Origin: DASUBN01 sp036263155
Lineage (GTDB): Bacteria > Pseudomonadota > Gammaproteobacteria > Natronospirales > REEB76
DNA length: 44,532 nucleotides
Assembly (NCBI GenBank): GCA_036263155.1
Contig: DATAHN010000041.1
Coordinates: forward strand, 1-44,532
Direction of reading: 5' to 3'
Shown piece by piece: positions 31,766-41,217 of the stretch (position 1 is its first letter; each line of letters opens with the position of its first letter). The notes under the pieces are model-generated. The model saw only the letters and a program-made list of their open reading frames with translations. It made no database searches and was not told the DNA's origin. The translations under genes and the position numbers were made by a program.

Positions 31766-32407
31766 ATGACCCGTCCTCCCGACGCGCGTGCGCCGCGCTG
31801 GCTGCTTGCATTGCTGGCGGTGAGCATCCTCACCAATCTCCTGTTCGCCTACCGGATCTACTTGCCGCGCTGGGTACAGCGCTGGCACGAGGCCATGGCG
31901 GTGCTGCCGCCGGTGCAAGCCGGCGAGCACCTGCGCGGTCCCGCCGATGCCCGCGTGACCCTGGTCGAATACTCCGACTTCCAGTGCCCCTACTGCGCCA
32001 CCCTGCACCAGGAGCTGCGCGAGGGTGCCGGCGGCGTGCGCTGGATATACCGCCACGACACCCTGAACGCGGGACACCCGGAGGCGAACGCCGCCGCCGA
32101 GGCGGCTGAATGCGCCAACGAGCAGGGACGGTTCTGGGACTACGCGGACGCACTGTTCGTGAACCAGAAAGGACTCGGCGCCGCGCTCTATCCCAGGCTC
32201 GCAGGGGAACTCGGCCTCGACGTCCCGCGCTTCGGCGCCTGCTTGAGTTCCGGCAAGTACCACGCGCTCATCCGGCAGGAGTCCGCACAAGTGCGGGAAC
32301 TGCACCTCATCGGCACGCCTACCTGGTTCGTGAACGGCAAGCGTTACATGGGCGCGCGGGATGCCAAGACCCTGGCGGGCATCCTGCAGGCAGCGGCCGC
32401 GCCATGA
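31766..32407 (+). CDS. DsbA-like thiol-disulfide oxidoreductase, membrane-anchored
   Basis: A 213-residue protein with an N-terminal membrane anchor (about 12-29) and a periplasmic thioredoxin-fold domain of the DsbA/BdbD type. The active site is CPYC at 74-77, in VTLVEYSDFQCPYC, and the cis-proline loop is IGTPTWFVNGKRY. Two further cysteines (AAECANE and GACLSS) lie in the inserted helical part. Its likely role is forming or isomerising disulfides outside the cytoplasm. It sits between the eight-cysteine lipoprotein and the PDZ gene, which overlaps its stop (ATGA). Confidence 0.9.
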   Translation: MTRPPDARAPRWLLALLAVSILTNLLFAYRIYLPRWVQRWHEAMAVLPPVQAGEHLRGPADARVTLVEYSDFQCPYCATLHQELREGAGGVRWIYRHDTLNAGHPEANAAAEAAECANEQGRFWDYADALFVNQKGLGAALYPRLAGELGLDVPRFGACLSSGKYHALIRQESAQVRELHLIGTPTWFVNGKRYMGARDAKTLAGILQAAAAP

Positions 32408-33075
32408 AGCGCGCGTTCTTCCTCGCGCTACTCCTGCCGCTGGCGGCAGCGGGAGCGCCGGTGCCCGGCCTCACCCTCAGCGGCGTGATCCTGGACGGCG
32501 GCGACAGCCTCGCGCTCATCCGCGTGGACACGGGTCGCGATCGCGGCTTCCGCCTGGGCGACCGGGTAGCGCCGGGTCTCACGCTCGCGGGTATCGAGGC
32601 GAACCGGGTCTGGCTCGAGGGAGATGGCACGCGGCGCGCGCTCATGCTGGCGGGACTCGATGGACATGGCGCTGCGGCCGACGGTACTGCACCGCGTGTG
32701 GTGCGGGCGATGCCCGCCCATGCCGATGCCTTCCTCGACCCCATGCCGGGCATCAGCTATGTCAGCGACACCCACTTCATCGTCTCCCGCGACACCCTGC
32801 ATGCATTCCTGGGTTCGCCCCAGGCGCTCAGCGAGGCCCGCTGGCTGCTGCAGAAGGACGGCGGCCTCTTCATCGCCAGCATCAAGCGTGGCAGCGCCTA
32901 TGAGAAGGTGGGCCTGCGGGTCGGCGACGTGCTCCAGCAGGTGAACGGCAAGACGCTGAAGAGCACCGATGAGGTGTATGCCCTCTACGGCGGGCTCGAG
33001 AAGCTCGAGCACCTGGATCTCACGGTCCGCCGCATGGGCCGGGAAGAGCATCTGCTCTACGACTTTCGACCCTGA
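32404..33075 (+). CDS. Periplasmic PDZ-domain protein, GspC-like
   Basis: A 223-residue protein with a cleavable signal peptide (cleavage near AAAGA), a beta-rich N-terminal region resembling the GspC homology region (LTLSGVILDGGDSLALIRVDTG, YRLGDRV-like GFRLGDRVAPGLTLAGIEANRVWLE) and a C-terminal PDZ domain (about 140-223: ARWLLQKDGGLFIASIKRGSAYEKVGLRVGDVLQQVNGKTL). GspC proteins link the platform and secretin of type II secretion, but no other gsp gene is near and the usual N-terminal membrane helix is replaced by a signal peptide. The pairing with DsbA-like suggests a periplasmic scaffold. Function unproven. Confidence 0.8.
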   Translation: MKRAFFLALLLPLAAAGAPVPGLTLSGVILDGGDSLALIRVDTGRDRGFRLGDRVAPGLTLAGIEANRVWLEGDGTRRALMLAGLDGHGAAADGTAPRVVRAMPAHADAFLDPMPGISYVSDTHFIVSRDTLHAFLGSPQALSEARWLLQKDGGLFIASIKRGSAYEKVGLRVGDVLQQVNGKTLKSTDEVYALYGGLEKLEHLDLTVRRMGREEHLLYDFRP

Positions 33076-33128
33076 AGGCCCGCCTCCCGACCTCTCACCG
33101 CCCGGAGCCGGTCCCCGGGGTTCAGGCA

Positions 33129-33134
33129 TATAAT
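33129..33134 (+). promoter_or_regulatory. Perfect -10 box before gltA
   Basis: TATAAT at this site is a consensus -10 element, but no good -35 lies 16-18 bases upstream. The leader to gltA would be about 137 bases and contains the hairpin GGCGGG/CCCGCC near 33143-33163. The activator, if any, is unknown. Confidence 0.4.
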
Positions 33135-33277
33135 GGGCCGCCGGCGGGTCCTGATCCCCGCCTGACATCCTCAGAAGCCCGGTCCGGGCCTTGGGATATC
33201 CGGCTGAACGCCCCTAAGAACAACGCCCCTGCCGCGGCATGGGCCACGAGAGCGCGCCTTTCCAGGAGACCACGGTC

Positions 33278-34570
<1,293 letters not shown>

Positions 34571-34588
34571 GGCGGGTCGTGATAAAAA

Positions 34589-34618
34589 GAGGGCGGCTTC
34601 GAGCCGCCCTCGTCATTT
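34589..34618 (+). terminator. Intrinsic terminator after gltA
   Basis: A 10-bp perfect stem GAGGGCGGCT/AGCCGCCCTC with a tcg loop, preceded by AAAAA and followed by gtcattt. It separates gltA from the methyltransferase gene, which starts 12 bases later. Confidence 0.85.
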
Positions 34619-34630
34619 GGGGTACGTCGC

Positions 34631-35425
34631 ATGAAGTTGCACAAGGAATCCGCGCGTCTGTTCGGCTGGGAGCTGCTGCACATCCGCAAGGACCAGCCGA
34701 CCCTCGACTCGCACCTGAAGCAGCTCTTCGCCCGACTCGGCGTGGACTGCGTGCTGGACGTGGGCGCGAACCAGGGCCAGTACGGCGCCATGCTGCGCAA
34801 GGCGGGCTACAAGGGCCGCATCGTCTCCTTCGAACCTGTGAAGGCCACCTTCGCCCAGCTCAAGGCGCGCGCCGCCGGTGACCCGGACTGGCGCCTCTTC
34901 AACTGCGCGCTGGGCGCGAAGGCCGGCGAGCAGGAGATCCACGTCACCCGCTCCACGGTGTTCGCATCGTTCCTGGATCCCAACGAGTTCTCCCGCCGCA
35001 AGTATCCGGACGCGATGCCGGTGCAGCACAGCGAGAAGGTGCGCATCCGCACCCTGGACGAGGTGTTGCCGGAGGCGGTGGCCGGGCTCAAGGCGCCGAA
35101 GCTCTTCCTCAAGCTCGACACCCAGGGCTTCGACCTGCAGGTGTTCGCCGGCGCCAAGGCCACAGTGCCCAAAGTGCTGGGCATGCAGACAGAGCTTTCG
35201 ATCCAGGCGATCTACGAAGACATGCCGGACTATCTGGAGGCGCTCGGCACCTACACGAAGGCTGGCTTCGTGATGTCCGGGCTCTATCCCGTGAGCCGCG
35301 ACCGAGACACGCTCGCGCTCATCGAGCTCGACTGCGTGATGCGACGCGTGCCTGCACCGGAAAAGAAGGTTATTGCGAAAAAACCCGCGGGCAGGAACCC
35401 GGTCAGGAAGAAGAAAAGAGCCTAG
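34631..35425 (+). CDS. FkbM family methyltransferase
   Basis: A 264-residue SAM-dependent methyltransferase of the FkbM type, usually acting on sugars or polyketide-like hydroxyls; the substrate cannot be told. The SAM motif is CVLDVGANQGQYG near residue 38, followed by GRIVSFEPVKATF and a later FLKLDTQGFDLQVFAGA, the family's second hallmark. The last 20 or so residues are very lysine-rich. The stop overlaps the convergent downstream gene by 4 bp. Confidence 0.9.
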   Translation: MKLHKESARLFGWELLHIRKDQPTLDSHLKQLFARLGVDCVLDVGANQGQYGAMLRKAGYKGRIVSFEPVKATFAQLKARAAGDPDWRLFNCALGAKAGEQEIHVTRSTVFASFLDPNEFSRRKYPDAMPVQHSEKVRIRTLDEVLPEAVAGLKAPKLFLKLDTQGFDLQVFAGAKATVPKVLGMQTELSIQAIYEDMPDYLEALGTYTKAGFVMSGLYPVSRDRDTLALIELDCVMRRVPAPEKKVIAKKPAGRNPVRKKKRA

Positions 35426-36039
35426 CCCGGGACCGCCAGCAGGAGCTCCACGTCCTTGAGGGAGCCGCGTTTCATGGGACGTCCATCCACAGGGCTCAAG
35501 GGCGCCTCGCGGATGCCGTCCACCTCGAACACCGTCACCTCGATAGGCACCTCTCCGGCGACGAACTTGTACACCGGGTACTCATGCTGCTGCCCCGTCC
35601 CGGACCTCAGCTTCCGCGCAGCGCTCTCATAGGGGATACCCTTCTCCATGAGGAAGATCGCCACGTCCTCGGCCATGTCGCTGAACACATGCAGGTAGAC
35701 GACGGCGTATTCGCCGGCGGTGCCGGAGAGTACCGGACCCACCAAGCGCGCGTTGAAGGGCGAGAACAGCTTGAGCGCGTTGCGCGCGGTCTCGCGCAGG
35801 TGTCGCAGGTGGCTGGGCTGGGAATCGGAGTGGAACAGCCGCTGGTGCTCGGCCAGGGCCTCCTCTACTTCCATGTTGGTGGGCAGGTGCAGGCTGCGCG
35901 GGTCGAAGCCGAGGCGCTCGGCGGCCTTACGCTTGGCGAACAGGAAGTCCCGCACGCCCTCTTCGGCCATGATGCGGGCCGCTTCCTGCGTGAGCAGCCG
36001 CCGCAGGTCATCCATGTGCGGCGATACGCGTCGGGTCAT
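35422..36039 (-). CDS. Conserved hypothetical protein, possibly nucleotidyltransferase-like
   Basis: A 205-residue cytosolic protein without signal or membrane segments. The N-terminus LRRLLTQEAARIMAEEGVRDFLFAKRKAAERLG resembles a widespread but uncharacterised family of gammaproteobacteria, for which a link to nucleotidyltransferases has been suggested; I cannot confirm the catalytic residues. A middle part is ALKLFSPFNARLVGPVLSGTAGEYAVVYLHVFSD, with the GS/GT and D.A-like pattern one might expect of such a fold. The ATG at 36039 is used; an ATG eight codons later is also possible. No good ribosome site is seen for either. Confidence 0.75.
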   Translation of the reverse strand: MTRRVSPHMDDLRRLLTQEAARIMAEEGVRDFLFAKRKAAERLGFDPRSLHLPTNMEVEEALAEHQRLFHSDSQPSHLRHLRETARNALKLFSPFNARLVGPVLSGTAGEYAVVYLHVFSDMAEDVAIFLMEKGIPYESAARKLRSGTGQQHEYPVYKFVAGEVPIEVTVFEVDGIREAPLSPVDGRPMKRGSLKDVELLLAVPG

Positions 36040-36138
36040 GGGCACTGCGCGTAGTGAATATGCTTAAAAGATAGCACAGCGCCGTTACGAGTCCATGAAC
36101 GCCGCGACTTAATCGAAAAACCTGGGTGGCCGGGCGGG

Positions 36139-36302
36139 GTTCGCGGCATTGCCGCGAACGGGCAGACTGAAAATCTGCCCTGGACTTTTCGGCTCAAGCC
36201 GAAAAGCCGGCGAAAGCGAGTCCGGACCTGTGCCGGACTCGCTGCAATCTGCGCAAGCCTGGATGGCTTGCGCAGAGCAATCAAGAAGCGCGCTTCGCGC
36301 GC
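36139..36302. repeat. Array of six adjacent hairpins (array B)
   Basis: Directly after the mrcA stop (in mrcA's direction) the DNA is a chain of inverted repeats. They are GTTCGCGGC (9-bp stem, 36139-36159), GGGCAGA (7 bp, 36160-36180), CTTTTCGGC (9 bp, 36185-36206), GCGAGTCCGG (10 bp, 36216-36242), TCTGCGCAAGCC (12 bp, 36248-36276) and GCGCGC (6 bp, 36288-36302), each with a loop of 3-7 bases. The fourth shares GAGTCCGG/CCGGACTC and a 7-base loop with a hairpin of array A. No T-tract follows. Together they fill 164 of the 258 bp between mrcA and the gene at 36039. Confidence 0.85.
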
Positions 36303-36303
36303 G

Positions 36304-38682
36304 TCAGAAGATGTCGCTGCCGTCCGGCTGCTTCTTCTTGTCCGCCTGCTTCTGCGGCAGGTGCCCGGTCTCGAAGTACTCGAAGATCGAGTCCGGGTCA
36401 TCGGCGCTCACCAGTAGGCCCGTGTTGGGGTCGATGCGCGCCTCCTCGATGCCGAAGGGCCGCGGGAAGATGTCCTTGGGGATGGGCACGCCCGAGAGCG
36501 CCGGGCCCATGAAACTCATCCAGATGGGCAGCGCCGCCAGCGCGCCCTGCTCGCCGTTGCCGAGGGTCTGGGACGGCTGGTCGTTGCCCACCCACACCAC
36601 GGCCACCAGGTGGCTGGTGAAGCCGTCGAACCAGGCATCGGTGAAATCGTTGGTGGTGCCGGTCTTGCCGGCGATGTCGGGCCGGTTCAGGGACAGCGCC
36701 AGGGTGCCGGTGCCGCTCTTGATGACCTCCTGCATCATGTTGGTCATGAGCCAGGCGTTCTGCGGCGTGATGACCTGGGGCGCAGCCTGGGGCATGCCGG
36801 TGGCAGGATCGCCCTGCTCCGGCAGCTTGCAGCTGTCGCAGGCGATGTCCGGGGTGGCCTGGAACAGCACCTGGCCGGCGCCGTCCAGCACGGTCTGGAT
36901 GTAGTAAGGCGTCACCCGGTAGCCCCGGTTCGCGAACACCGCGTAGGCCCGGGCCATCTCCAGGGGCTCCAGGCTCGCGCTGCCCAGGGCTAGGGTGAGG
37001 TCGCGGGGCAGTGCCTCGGGGGCGAAGCCGAAGTTGGAGTCGTACTGGATGGTCTTGTCCACCCCGAGCTGCTGCAGGATGCGCACCGAGACCAGGTTCA
37101 GGGAATGGGCGAGCGCGCTCCTAAGGCGGGTCGGGCCGCTGAAGTCACCCTCGTAGTTGCCGGGGCGCCAGACGTTGCCGTTCTTGGCGTCGTTCACCAC
37201 CACCGGCGCGTTCGGCACCACGGTGGCGGGCGTGAAGCCGTTCTCCAGCGCCGCCGAGTAGACGAAGGGCTTGAAAGAGGAGCCGGGCTGGCGGTGTGCC
37301 TGCACCGCGCGGTTGAACTTACTGGCGCCGAAGTCGAAGCCGCCCACCAGCGCCACCACGGCGCCGTCCACCGGGTCCACGGCCACCAGGGCGCCCTGGG
37401 CGGTTGGGACCTGGGCCAGGGTCCAGGTGGCGGCATCTACCCGCCGCAGGTAGACCACGTCACCGGGCGCCAGGAACTCCGTGGCGGCCTTGGGCGCCGG
37501 ACCCATGCCGCTGGCGTTCAGGTACTTGCGGGCCCATTTGAGGCCGTCCCAGGCCACGTCCACGCTGCCTGCGCCCTCGGCATAGAAACGGGCACTCTGG
37601 GCCTCCACCTTCACCACCACGGCCGGATACAGGCCGCCCACGTGGTCCCGGTCCTGGATCAGCTTCTCGAGCTGGGCATCGCCGGCGTTGGGCGGCAGTT
37701 CCACATGGCCCAAGGGACCGCGCCAACCGTGGCGCTGGTCATAGGCCAGGAGGCCGTCCCGCACCGCCTTGCCAGCCAGCGGCTGCAGGCGGCTGTCGAT
37801 GGTGGTCACCACCGAGTAGCCGGCGGTGTAGGCCTCATCGCCGTACTTGTCCACCATGTAGTTGCGGACCATCTCAGCGAGGTAGGGCGAATCCACCTCG
37901 GCGGTGGGCTCGTGGTAGGAGGCGTCGTCCGGCTCCGCCATGGCCTGGTCATACTGCTGCTTGCTGATGTAGCCGTCCGAGAGCATGCGGCCCAGTACGT
38001 AGCCGCGCCGCGCCAGGGCACGCTCCGGGTTCACCAGCGGGTTGTCGGTGGAGGGGCCCTTGGGCAGGCCCGCGATCATGGCGGTCTGGGCCAGGGTCAG
38101 GTGCGCGACGTCGGTGCCGTAGTAGGCCTCGGCGGCGGCGCCCACGCCGTAGGCGCGGTTGCCGAGATAGATCTTGTTCAGATAGAGCGCCAGGATGTCC
38201 TGCTTCTCGAGCTGGTGCTCGATACGGAACGCCAGGAACGCCTCGCGCATCTTGCGGGTGAAGGTCTTCTCCGGCGTCAGGAAGAAGTTGCGGGCGAGCT
38301 GCATGGTGATGGTGCCGCCGCCCTGGGTCTTCTCGCCGGTGGTGGCGAAATGCACCCCCGCCCGGAGCACGCCCTGCAGGTCCACGCCCGGGTGCTGCCA
38401 GAAGTTCTCGTCTTCGGCCGCCACGAAGGCGTCCACCATGGGCTTGGGGATCTGGGCGTATTCCAGGGGGATACGGCGCTTCTCGCCGAAGACCGCCAGG
38501 AGGCGCCCGTCCCGGGTGTAGATCCTCAAGGGGACCTGCAGGCGGATGTCCTTGAGGACCTCCACCGAGGGCAACCCCGGCGCCAGGGCCAGATAGGCCC
38601 CCAATAGCCCCACTAACCCCAACCCAAAGAGGCCCAGGAGGGCGGCAATCACAACATATAGTGCTCGGGGCAGGTGGGGCAT
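36304..38682 (-). CDS. mrcA: Penicillin-binding protein 1A
   Basis: Bifunctional class A PBP that polymerises and crosslinks peptidoglycan. From the ATG at 38682 (GAGG five bases upstream) it has 792 residues: one membrane helix (about 8-30), a GT51 transglycosylase domain with AAEDENFWQHPGVD and QGGGTITMQLARNFF, a central linker/OB region, and a transpeptidase domain with SSFK (serine nucleophile in QPGSSFKPF), SLN in AHSLNLVSV and KTGTT near the C-terminus. The divergent arrangement with pilM is common in gammaproteobacteria. Confidence 0.96.
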   Translation of the reverse strand: MPHLPRALYVVIAALLGLFGLGLVGLLGAYLALAPGLPSVEVLKDIRLQVPLRIYTRDGRLLAVFGEKRRIPLEYAQIPKPMVDAFVAAEDENFWQHPGVDLQGVLRAGVHFATTGEKTQGGGTITMQLARNFFLTPEKTFTRKMREAFLAFRIEHQLEKQDILALYLNKIYLGNRAYGVGAAAEAYYGTDVAHLTLAQTAMIAGLPKGPSTDNPLVNPERALARRGYVLGRMLSDGYISKQQYDQAMAEPDDASYHEPTAEVDSPYLAEMVRNYMVDKYGDEAYTAGYSVVTTIDSRLQPLAGKAVRDGLLAYDQRHGWRGPLGHVELPPNAGDAQLEKLIQDRDHVGGLYPAVVVKVEAQSARFYAEGAGSVDVAWDGLKWARKYLNASGMGPAPKAATEFLAPGDVVYLRRVDAATWTLAQVPTAQGALVAVDPVDGAVVALVGGFDFGASKFNRAVQAHRQPGSSFKPFVYSAALENGFTPATVVPNAPVVVNDAKNGNVWRPGNYEGDFSGPTRLRSALAHSLNLVSVRILQQLGVDKTIQYDSNFGFAPEALPRDLTLALGSASLEPLEMARAYAVFANRGYRVTPYYIQTVLDGAGQVLFQATPDIACDSCKLPEQGDPATGMPQAAPQVITPQNAWLMTNMMQEVIKSGTGTLALSLNRPDIAGKTGTTNDFTDAWFDGFTSHLVAVVWVGNDQPSQTLGNGEQGALAALPIWMSFMGPALSGVPIPKDIFPRPFGIEEARIDPNTGLLVSADDPDSIFEYFETGHLPQKQADKKKQPDGSDIF

Positions 38683-38699
38683 GAAAACCTCAGTTGAGA

Positions 38700-38740
38700 C
38701 CCCCGAAAATGGGTCGTTCCAGGCCCATTTCCAGAGGGGG
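38700..38740 (-). other. Two-tier hairpin in the mrcA leader
   Basis: Inner arms AAATGGG/CCCATTT (38707-38713 and 38724-38730) are enclosed by CCCCC/GGGGG (38700-38704 and 38736-38740). It lies 17 bases upstream of the mrcA ATG and would fold in its mRNA leader, possibly limiting ribosome access. Confidence 0.5.
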
Positions 38741-38760
38741 GAAAACGGCAAAAATTTTAT

Positions 38761-38788
38761 TTGATTTAATCATTTGTTGATATATATT
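38761..38788 (+). promoter_or_regulatory. Putative promoter of pilMNOPQ
   Basis: TTGATT, 16 bases, TATATT, inside a markedly AT-rich stretch (38745-38792) between the divergent mrcA and pilM genes. The leader of about 75 bases holds a small hairpin (38813-38829, CCGGTTC with GAGCCGG, one G-U pair). The mrcA promoter is probably within the same AT-rich stretch, but I see no clear boxes for it. Confidence 0.5.
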
Positions 38789-38868
38789 GAAGCTGTGACT
38801 TAAGACATTGGGACCGGTTCTTCGAGCCGGATTTGGGCGTCCACGGCTTAAATTGAGGAACTCAAGAC

Positions 38869-39927
38869 GTGCTGTTCAGGCCTTCGTCACCCCCTCTCTT
38901 GGGCATCGACATCAGCACCTCGTCGGTGAAGCTCATCGAGCTCGCCAAGCAGGGCGGGTCCTATAGGGTGGAGAGTTTCGCGGCGGAACCGATGCCCTCC
39001 AATGCTATCACCGACAAGGTGATCATGGATGTGGACGCCGTCGGCGATGCCGTGCGCAAGGCCGTAAAACACGCCAGTCCCAAGTCCAAATACGCGGCCG
39101 TGGCCCTCTCCGGCCAGGTCATGACCAAGACCATCCAGATGCCCGCCAAGCTGTCCGACAAGGACCTGGGCGAGCAGATCGAGCTGCAGGCCGATCAATA
39201 CATATCGCAGCCCATCGAGGAAGTGGCCTTCGACTACGAGATCGTGGGCCCCTCCCAGAGCGACCCGGACCTGGTGGACGTGCTGCTGGTGGCCGCCCGC
39301 CGCGAGAGCGTGGACAAGCTCGTCAGCGTGCTGGACATCGCCGGCCTCTCGGCGAAGCTGGTGGACGTGGAGGCCTACGCGCTCGAGAACGCGTGCAAGC
39401 TGCTGACTTACCAGATGATGGACGAGGGCCTGGACCGCACCATCGCGCTGGTCGATTTCGGCGCCGCCACCACCTCCTTCAGCGTGCTGCACGACCGCAA
39501 GATCATCTACACCTACAACAGCGACTTCGGCGGCAAGCAGCTGACCGAGGAGATCATGCGCCATTACGGCCTCACCTTCGAGGAGGCCGGCAAGGCCAAG
39601 AAGGAAGGCGGCCTGCCCGGCAACTACAAGGTCGAGATCCTCGACCCCTTCACCGACGACATGGCGCAGACGGTGAACCGCTCGCTGCAGTTCTTCCTCT
39701 CCTCCACCAGCGAGTACACGCACCTCGACCAGATCATCGTGTGCGGCGGCTGCGCGGGCATCCCCGGCGCGGCAGAGCGCATCAGCGAGAAGATGGGCAC
39801 GCCGGCCGTGGTCGGCAACCCGTTCGGGCAGATGAAGGTGTCCTCGCGCGCCAAGACCCAGCTGGTGCAGAGCGAGGCCTCGGCGCTGCTGGTCGCCTGT
39901 GGGCTCGCGCTACGGAGCTTCGACTGA
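38869..39927 (+). CDS. pilM: Type IV pilus inner-membrane platform protein PilM
   Basis: Cytosolic actin-like ATPase fold protein that binds the N-terminus of PilN and links the assembly ATPases to the periplasmic ring. The 352-residue product begins at GTG (GAGGAA nine bases upstream), with LGIDISTSSVKLIEL as the first nucleotide-binding strand. ALVDFGAATTSF is the second phosphate loop and IIVCGGCAGIPG the adenosine motif. It is the first gene of the pilMNOPQ operon. Confidence 0.96.
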   Translation: MLFRPSSPPLLGIDISTSSVKLIELAKQGGSYRVESFAAEPMPSNAITDKVIMDVDAVGDAVRKAVKHASPKSKYAAVALSGQVMTKTIQMPAKLSDKDLGEQIELQADQYISQPIEEVAFDYEIVGPSQSDPDLVDVLLVAARRESVDKLVSVLDIAGLSAKLVDVEAYALENACKLLTYQMMDEGLDRTIALVDFGAATTSFSVLHDRKIIYTYNSDFGGKQLTEEIMRHYGLTFEEAGKAKKEGGLPGNYKVEILDPFTDDMAQTVNRSLQFFLSSTSEYTHLDQIIVCGGCAGIPGAAERISEKMGTPAVVGNPFGQMKVSSRAKTQLVQSEASALLVACGLALRSFD

Positions 39928-39928
39928 C

Positions 39929-40519
39929 ATGGCGCGCATCAACCTACTCCCCTGGCGCGAAGAGCGGCGCAAGGCCCGCCAGACGCAGTTCAACATCCTG
40001 GCCGGCGTGGTCGCCGCCGCCGGCGCGTTCAGCGTGTTCCTCATGTACCTCTGGATGAACGAGGCGATCTCGATCCAGAACGAGCGCAACGCGTACATGA
40101 ACGACCAGATCAAGCTCATGGACAGCAAACTGGACGAGATCAAGGACCTGCAGGACACCAAGCAGAACCTGCTGGCGCGCATGCAGATCATCCAGCAGCT
40201 GCAGCAGAGCCGCCCCGTGGTGGTGCACCTGTTCGACCAGCTGGTGAAGACCCTGCCGCCGGGCGTATACCTGAGCAGCGTCACCGAGAGCGGCGCCAAC
40301 CTCACCATCGAGGGCAGCGCCGAGTCCAGCGCGCGCATCTCCACTTACCTGCGCAACATCGACTCCTCCCCGTTCATGGGTGAGCCGAACCTGACGGTGG
40401 TGCAGAAGGACCCGCAGAAGAGCGGCGCCCAGAGGTTCACCATCACCGCCAAGGTCATCGACAAGGCGGCGCTGGCGCAGAAGGCGGCCGAGGCCGCCGC
40501 CGGCAAGGGAGGTGCGTGA
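39929..40519 (+). CDS. pilN: Type IV pilus assembly protein PilN
   Basis: A 196-residue inner-membrane protein. The cytosolic N-terminus ARINLLPWREERRK is the PilM-binding motif, INLLPW being diagnostic. One membrane helix (about 24-43), a coiled coil (about 45-90) and a periplasmic ferredoxin-like domain follow. The tail is Ala/Lys-rich. The ATG is one base after the pilM stop. Confidence 0.95.
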   Translation: MARINLLPWREERRKARQTQFNILAGVVAAAGAFSVFLMYLWMNEAISIQNERNAYMNDQIKLMDSKLDEIKDLQDTKQNLLARMQIIQQLQQSRPVVVHLFDQLVKTLPPGVYLSSVTESGANLTIEGSAESSARISTYLRNIDSSPFMGEPNLTVVQKDPQKSGAQRFTITAKVIDKAALAQKAAEAAAGKGGA

Positions 40520-41217
40520 TGGCCCTCGACCTGAACGCCCTCAAGAACTTCGACATCAACCAGCTGCGGTCGCTGGACCCCAAGAACATGGGCAGCTGGC
40601 CGCTGCCCATCCGCATCCTGGTGCTCATCGGCATCTACGGCGGCGTGCTGCTGGCGGGCTACTACTTCCTGATCTCCGACCAGGTCGCCAGCCGCGCCAA
40701 GCTGGTGGCCAGCGAAGCCTCGCTCAAGGCCCAGTTCGAGTCCAAGGCACTGCAGGCCGCCAACCTCGATACCTACAAGCAGCAGTTGGACGACATGCAG
40801 AAGTCCTTCGGCACCATGTTGCGCCAGCTGCCCGGCAAGACCGAACTGCCCAGCATCCTGCAGGACATCTCGCAGGCCGCGCAGGTGGACGGCCTCAAGC
40901 AGGACCTGTTCCGCCCCGGCAACGAGGCGACCCGCGACTTCTATGCCGAGAAGCCCATCGACCTTCAGGTCGACGGCGGCTTCCATGACTTCGGCAAGTT
41001 CGTGAGCGACGTGGCGGCGCTGCCGCGCATCGTCACGCTGCACAACATCGTGATCAAGCCTGCCGCCGGTGCCGGCGCCGCCGGCAGCGATAACCTGACC
41101 ATGACGCTCACCGCCAAGACCTACCGCTACATGGAAGACGACGAGCAGCAGGCGGCCAAGCCCAAGACCAAGGCTGCCAAGAAGCCGGCGGGCAAGGACA
41201 AGGGAGGTGAGGGGTGA
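40519..41217 (+). CDS. pilO: Type IV pilus assembly protein PilO
   Basis: A 232-residue partner of PilN with the same layout: short cytosolic part, membrane helix (about 31-52), coiled coil (about 55-95) and a periplasmic domain (FGTMLRQLPGKTELPSIL, ALPRIVTLHNIVIKP). It starts on the ATG overlapping the pilN TGA by one base; a GTG one codon earlier is possible. The C-terminal tail is a Lys/Ala-rich extension. The PilN-PilO dimer aligns PilM with the secretin via PilP. Confidence 0.95.
   Translation: MALDLNALKNFDINQLRSLDPKNMGSWPLPIRILVLIGIYGGVLLAGYYFLISDQVASRAKLVASEASLKAQFESKALQAANLDTYKQQLDDMQKSFGTMLRQLPGKTELPSILQDISQAAQVDGLKQDLFRPGNEATRDFYAEKPIDLQVDGGFHDFGKFVSDVAALPRIVTLHNIVIKPAAGAGAAGSDNLTMTLTAKTYRYMEDDEQQAAKPKTKAAKKPAGKDKGGEG

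Noticed and set aside
33076..33277. tRNA or small RNA gene before gltA
   Set aside because: The hairpins present do not form a cloverleaf and there is no conserved tRNA arm sequence; the TATAAT box is better read as the gltA promoter.
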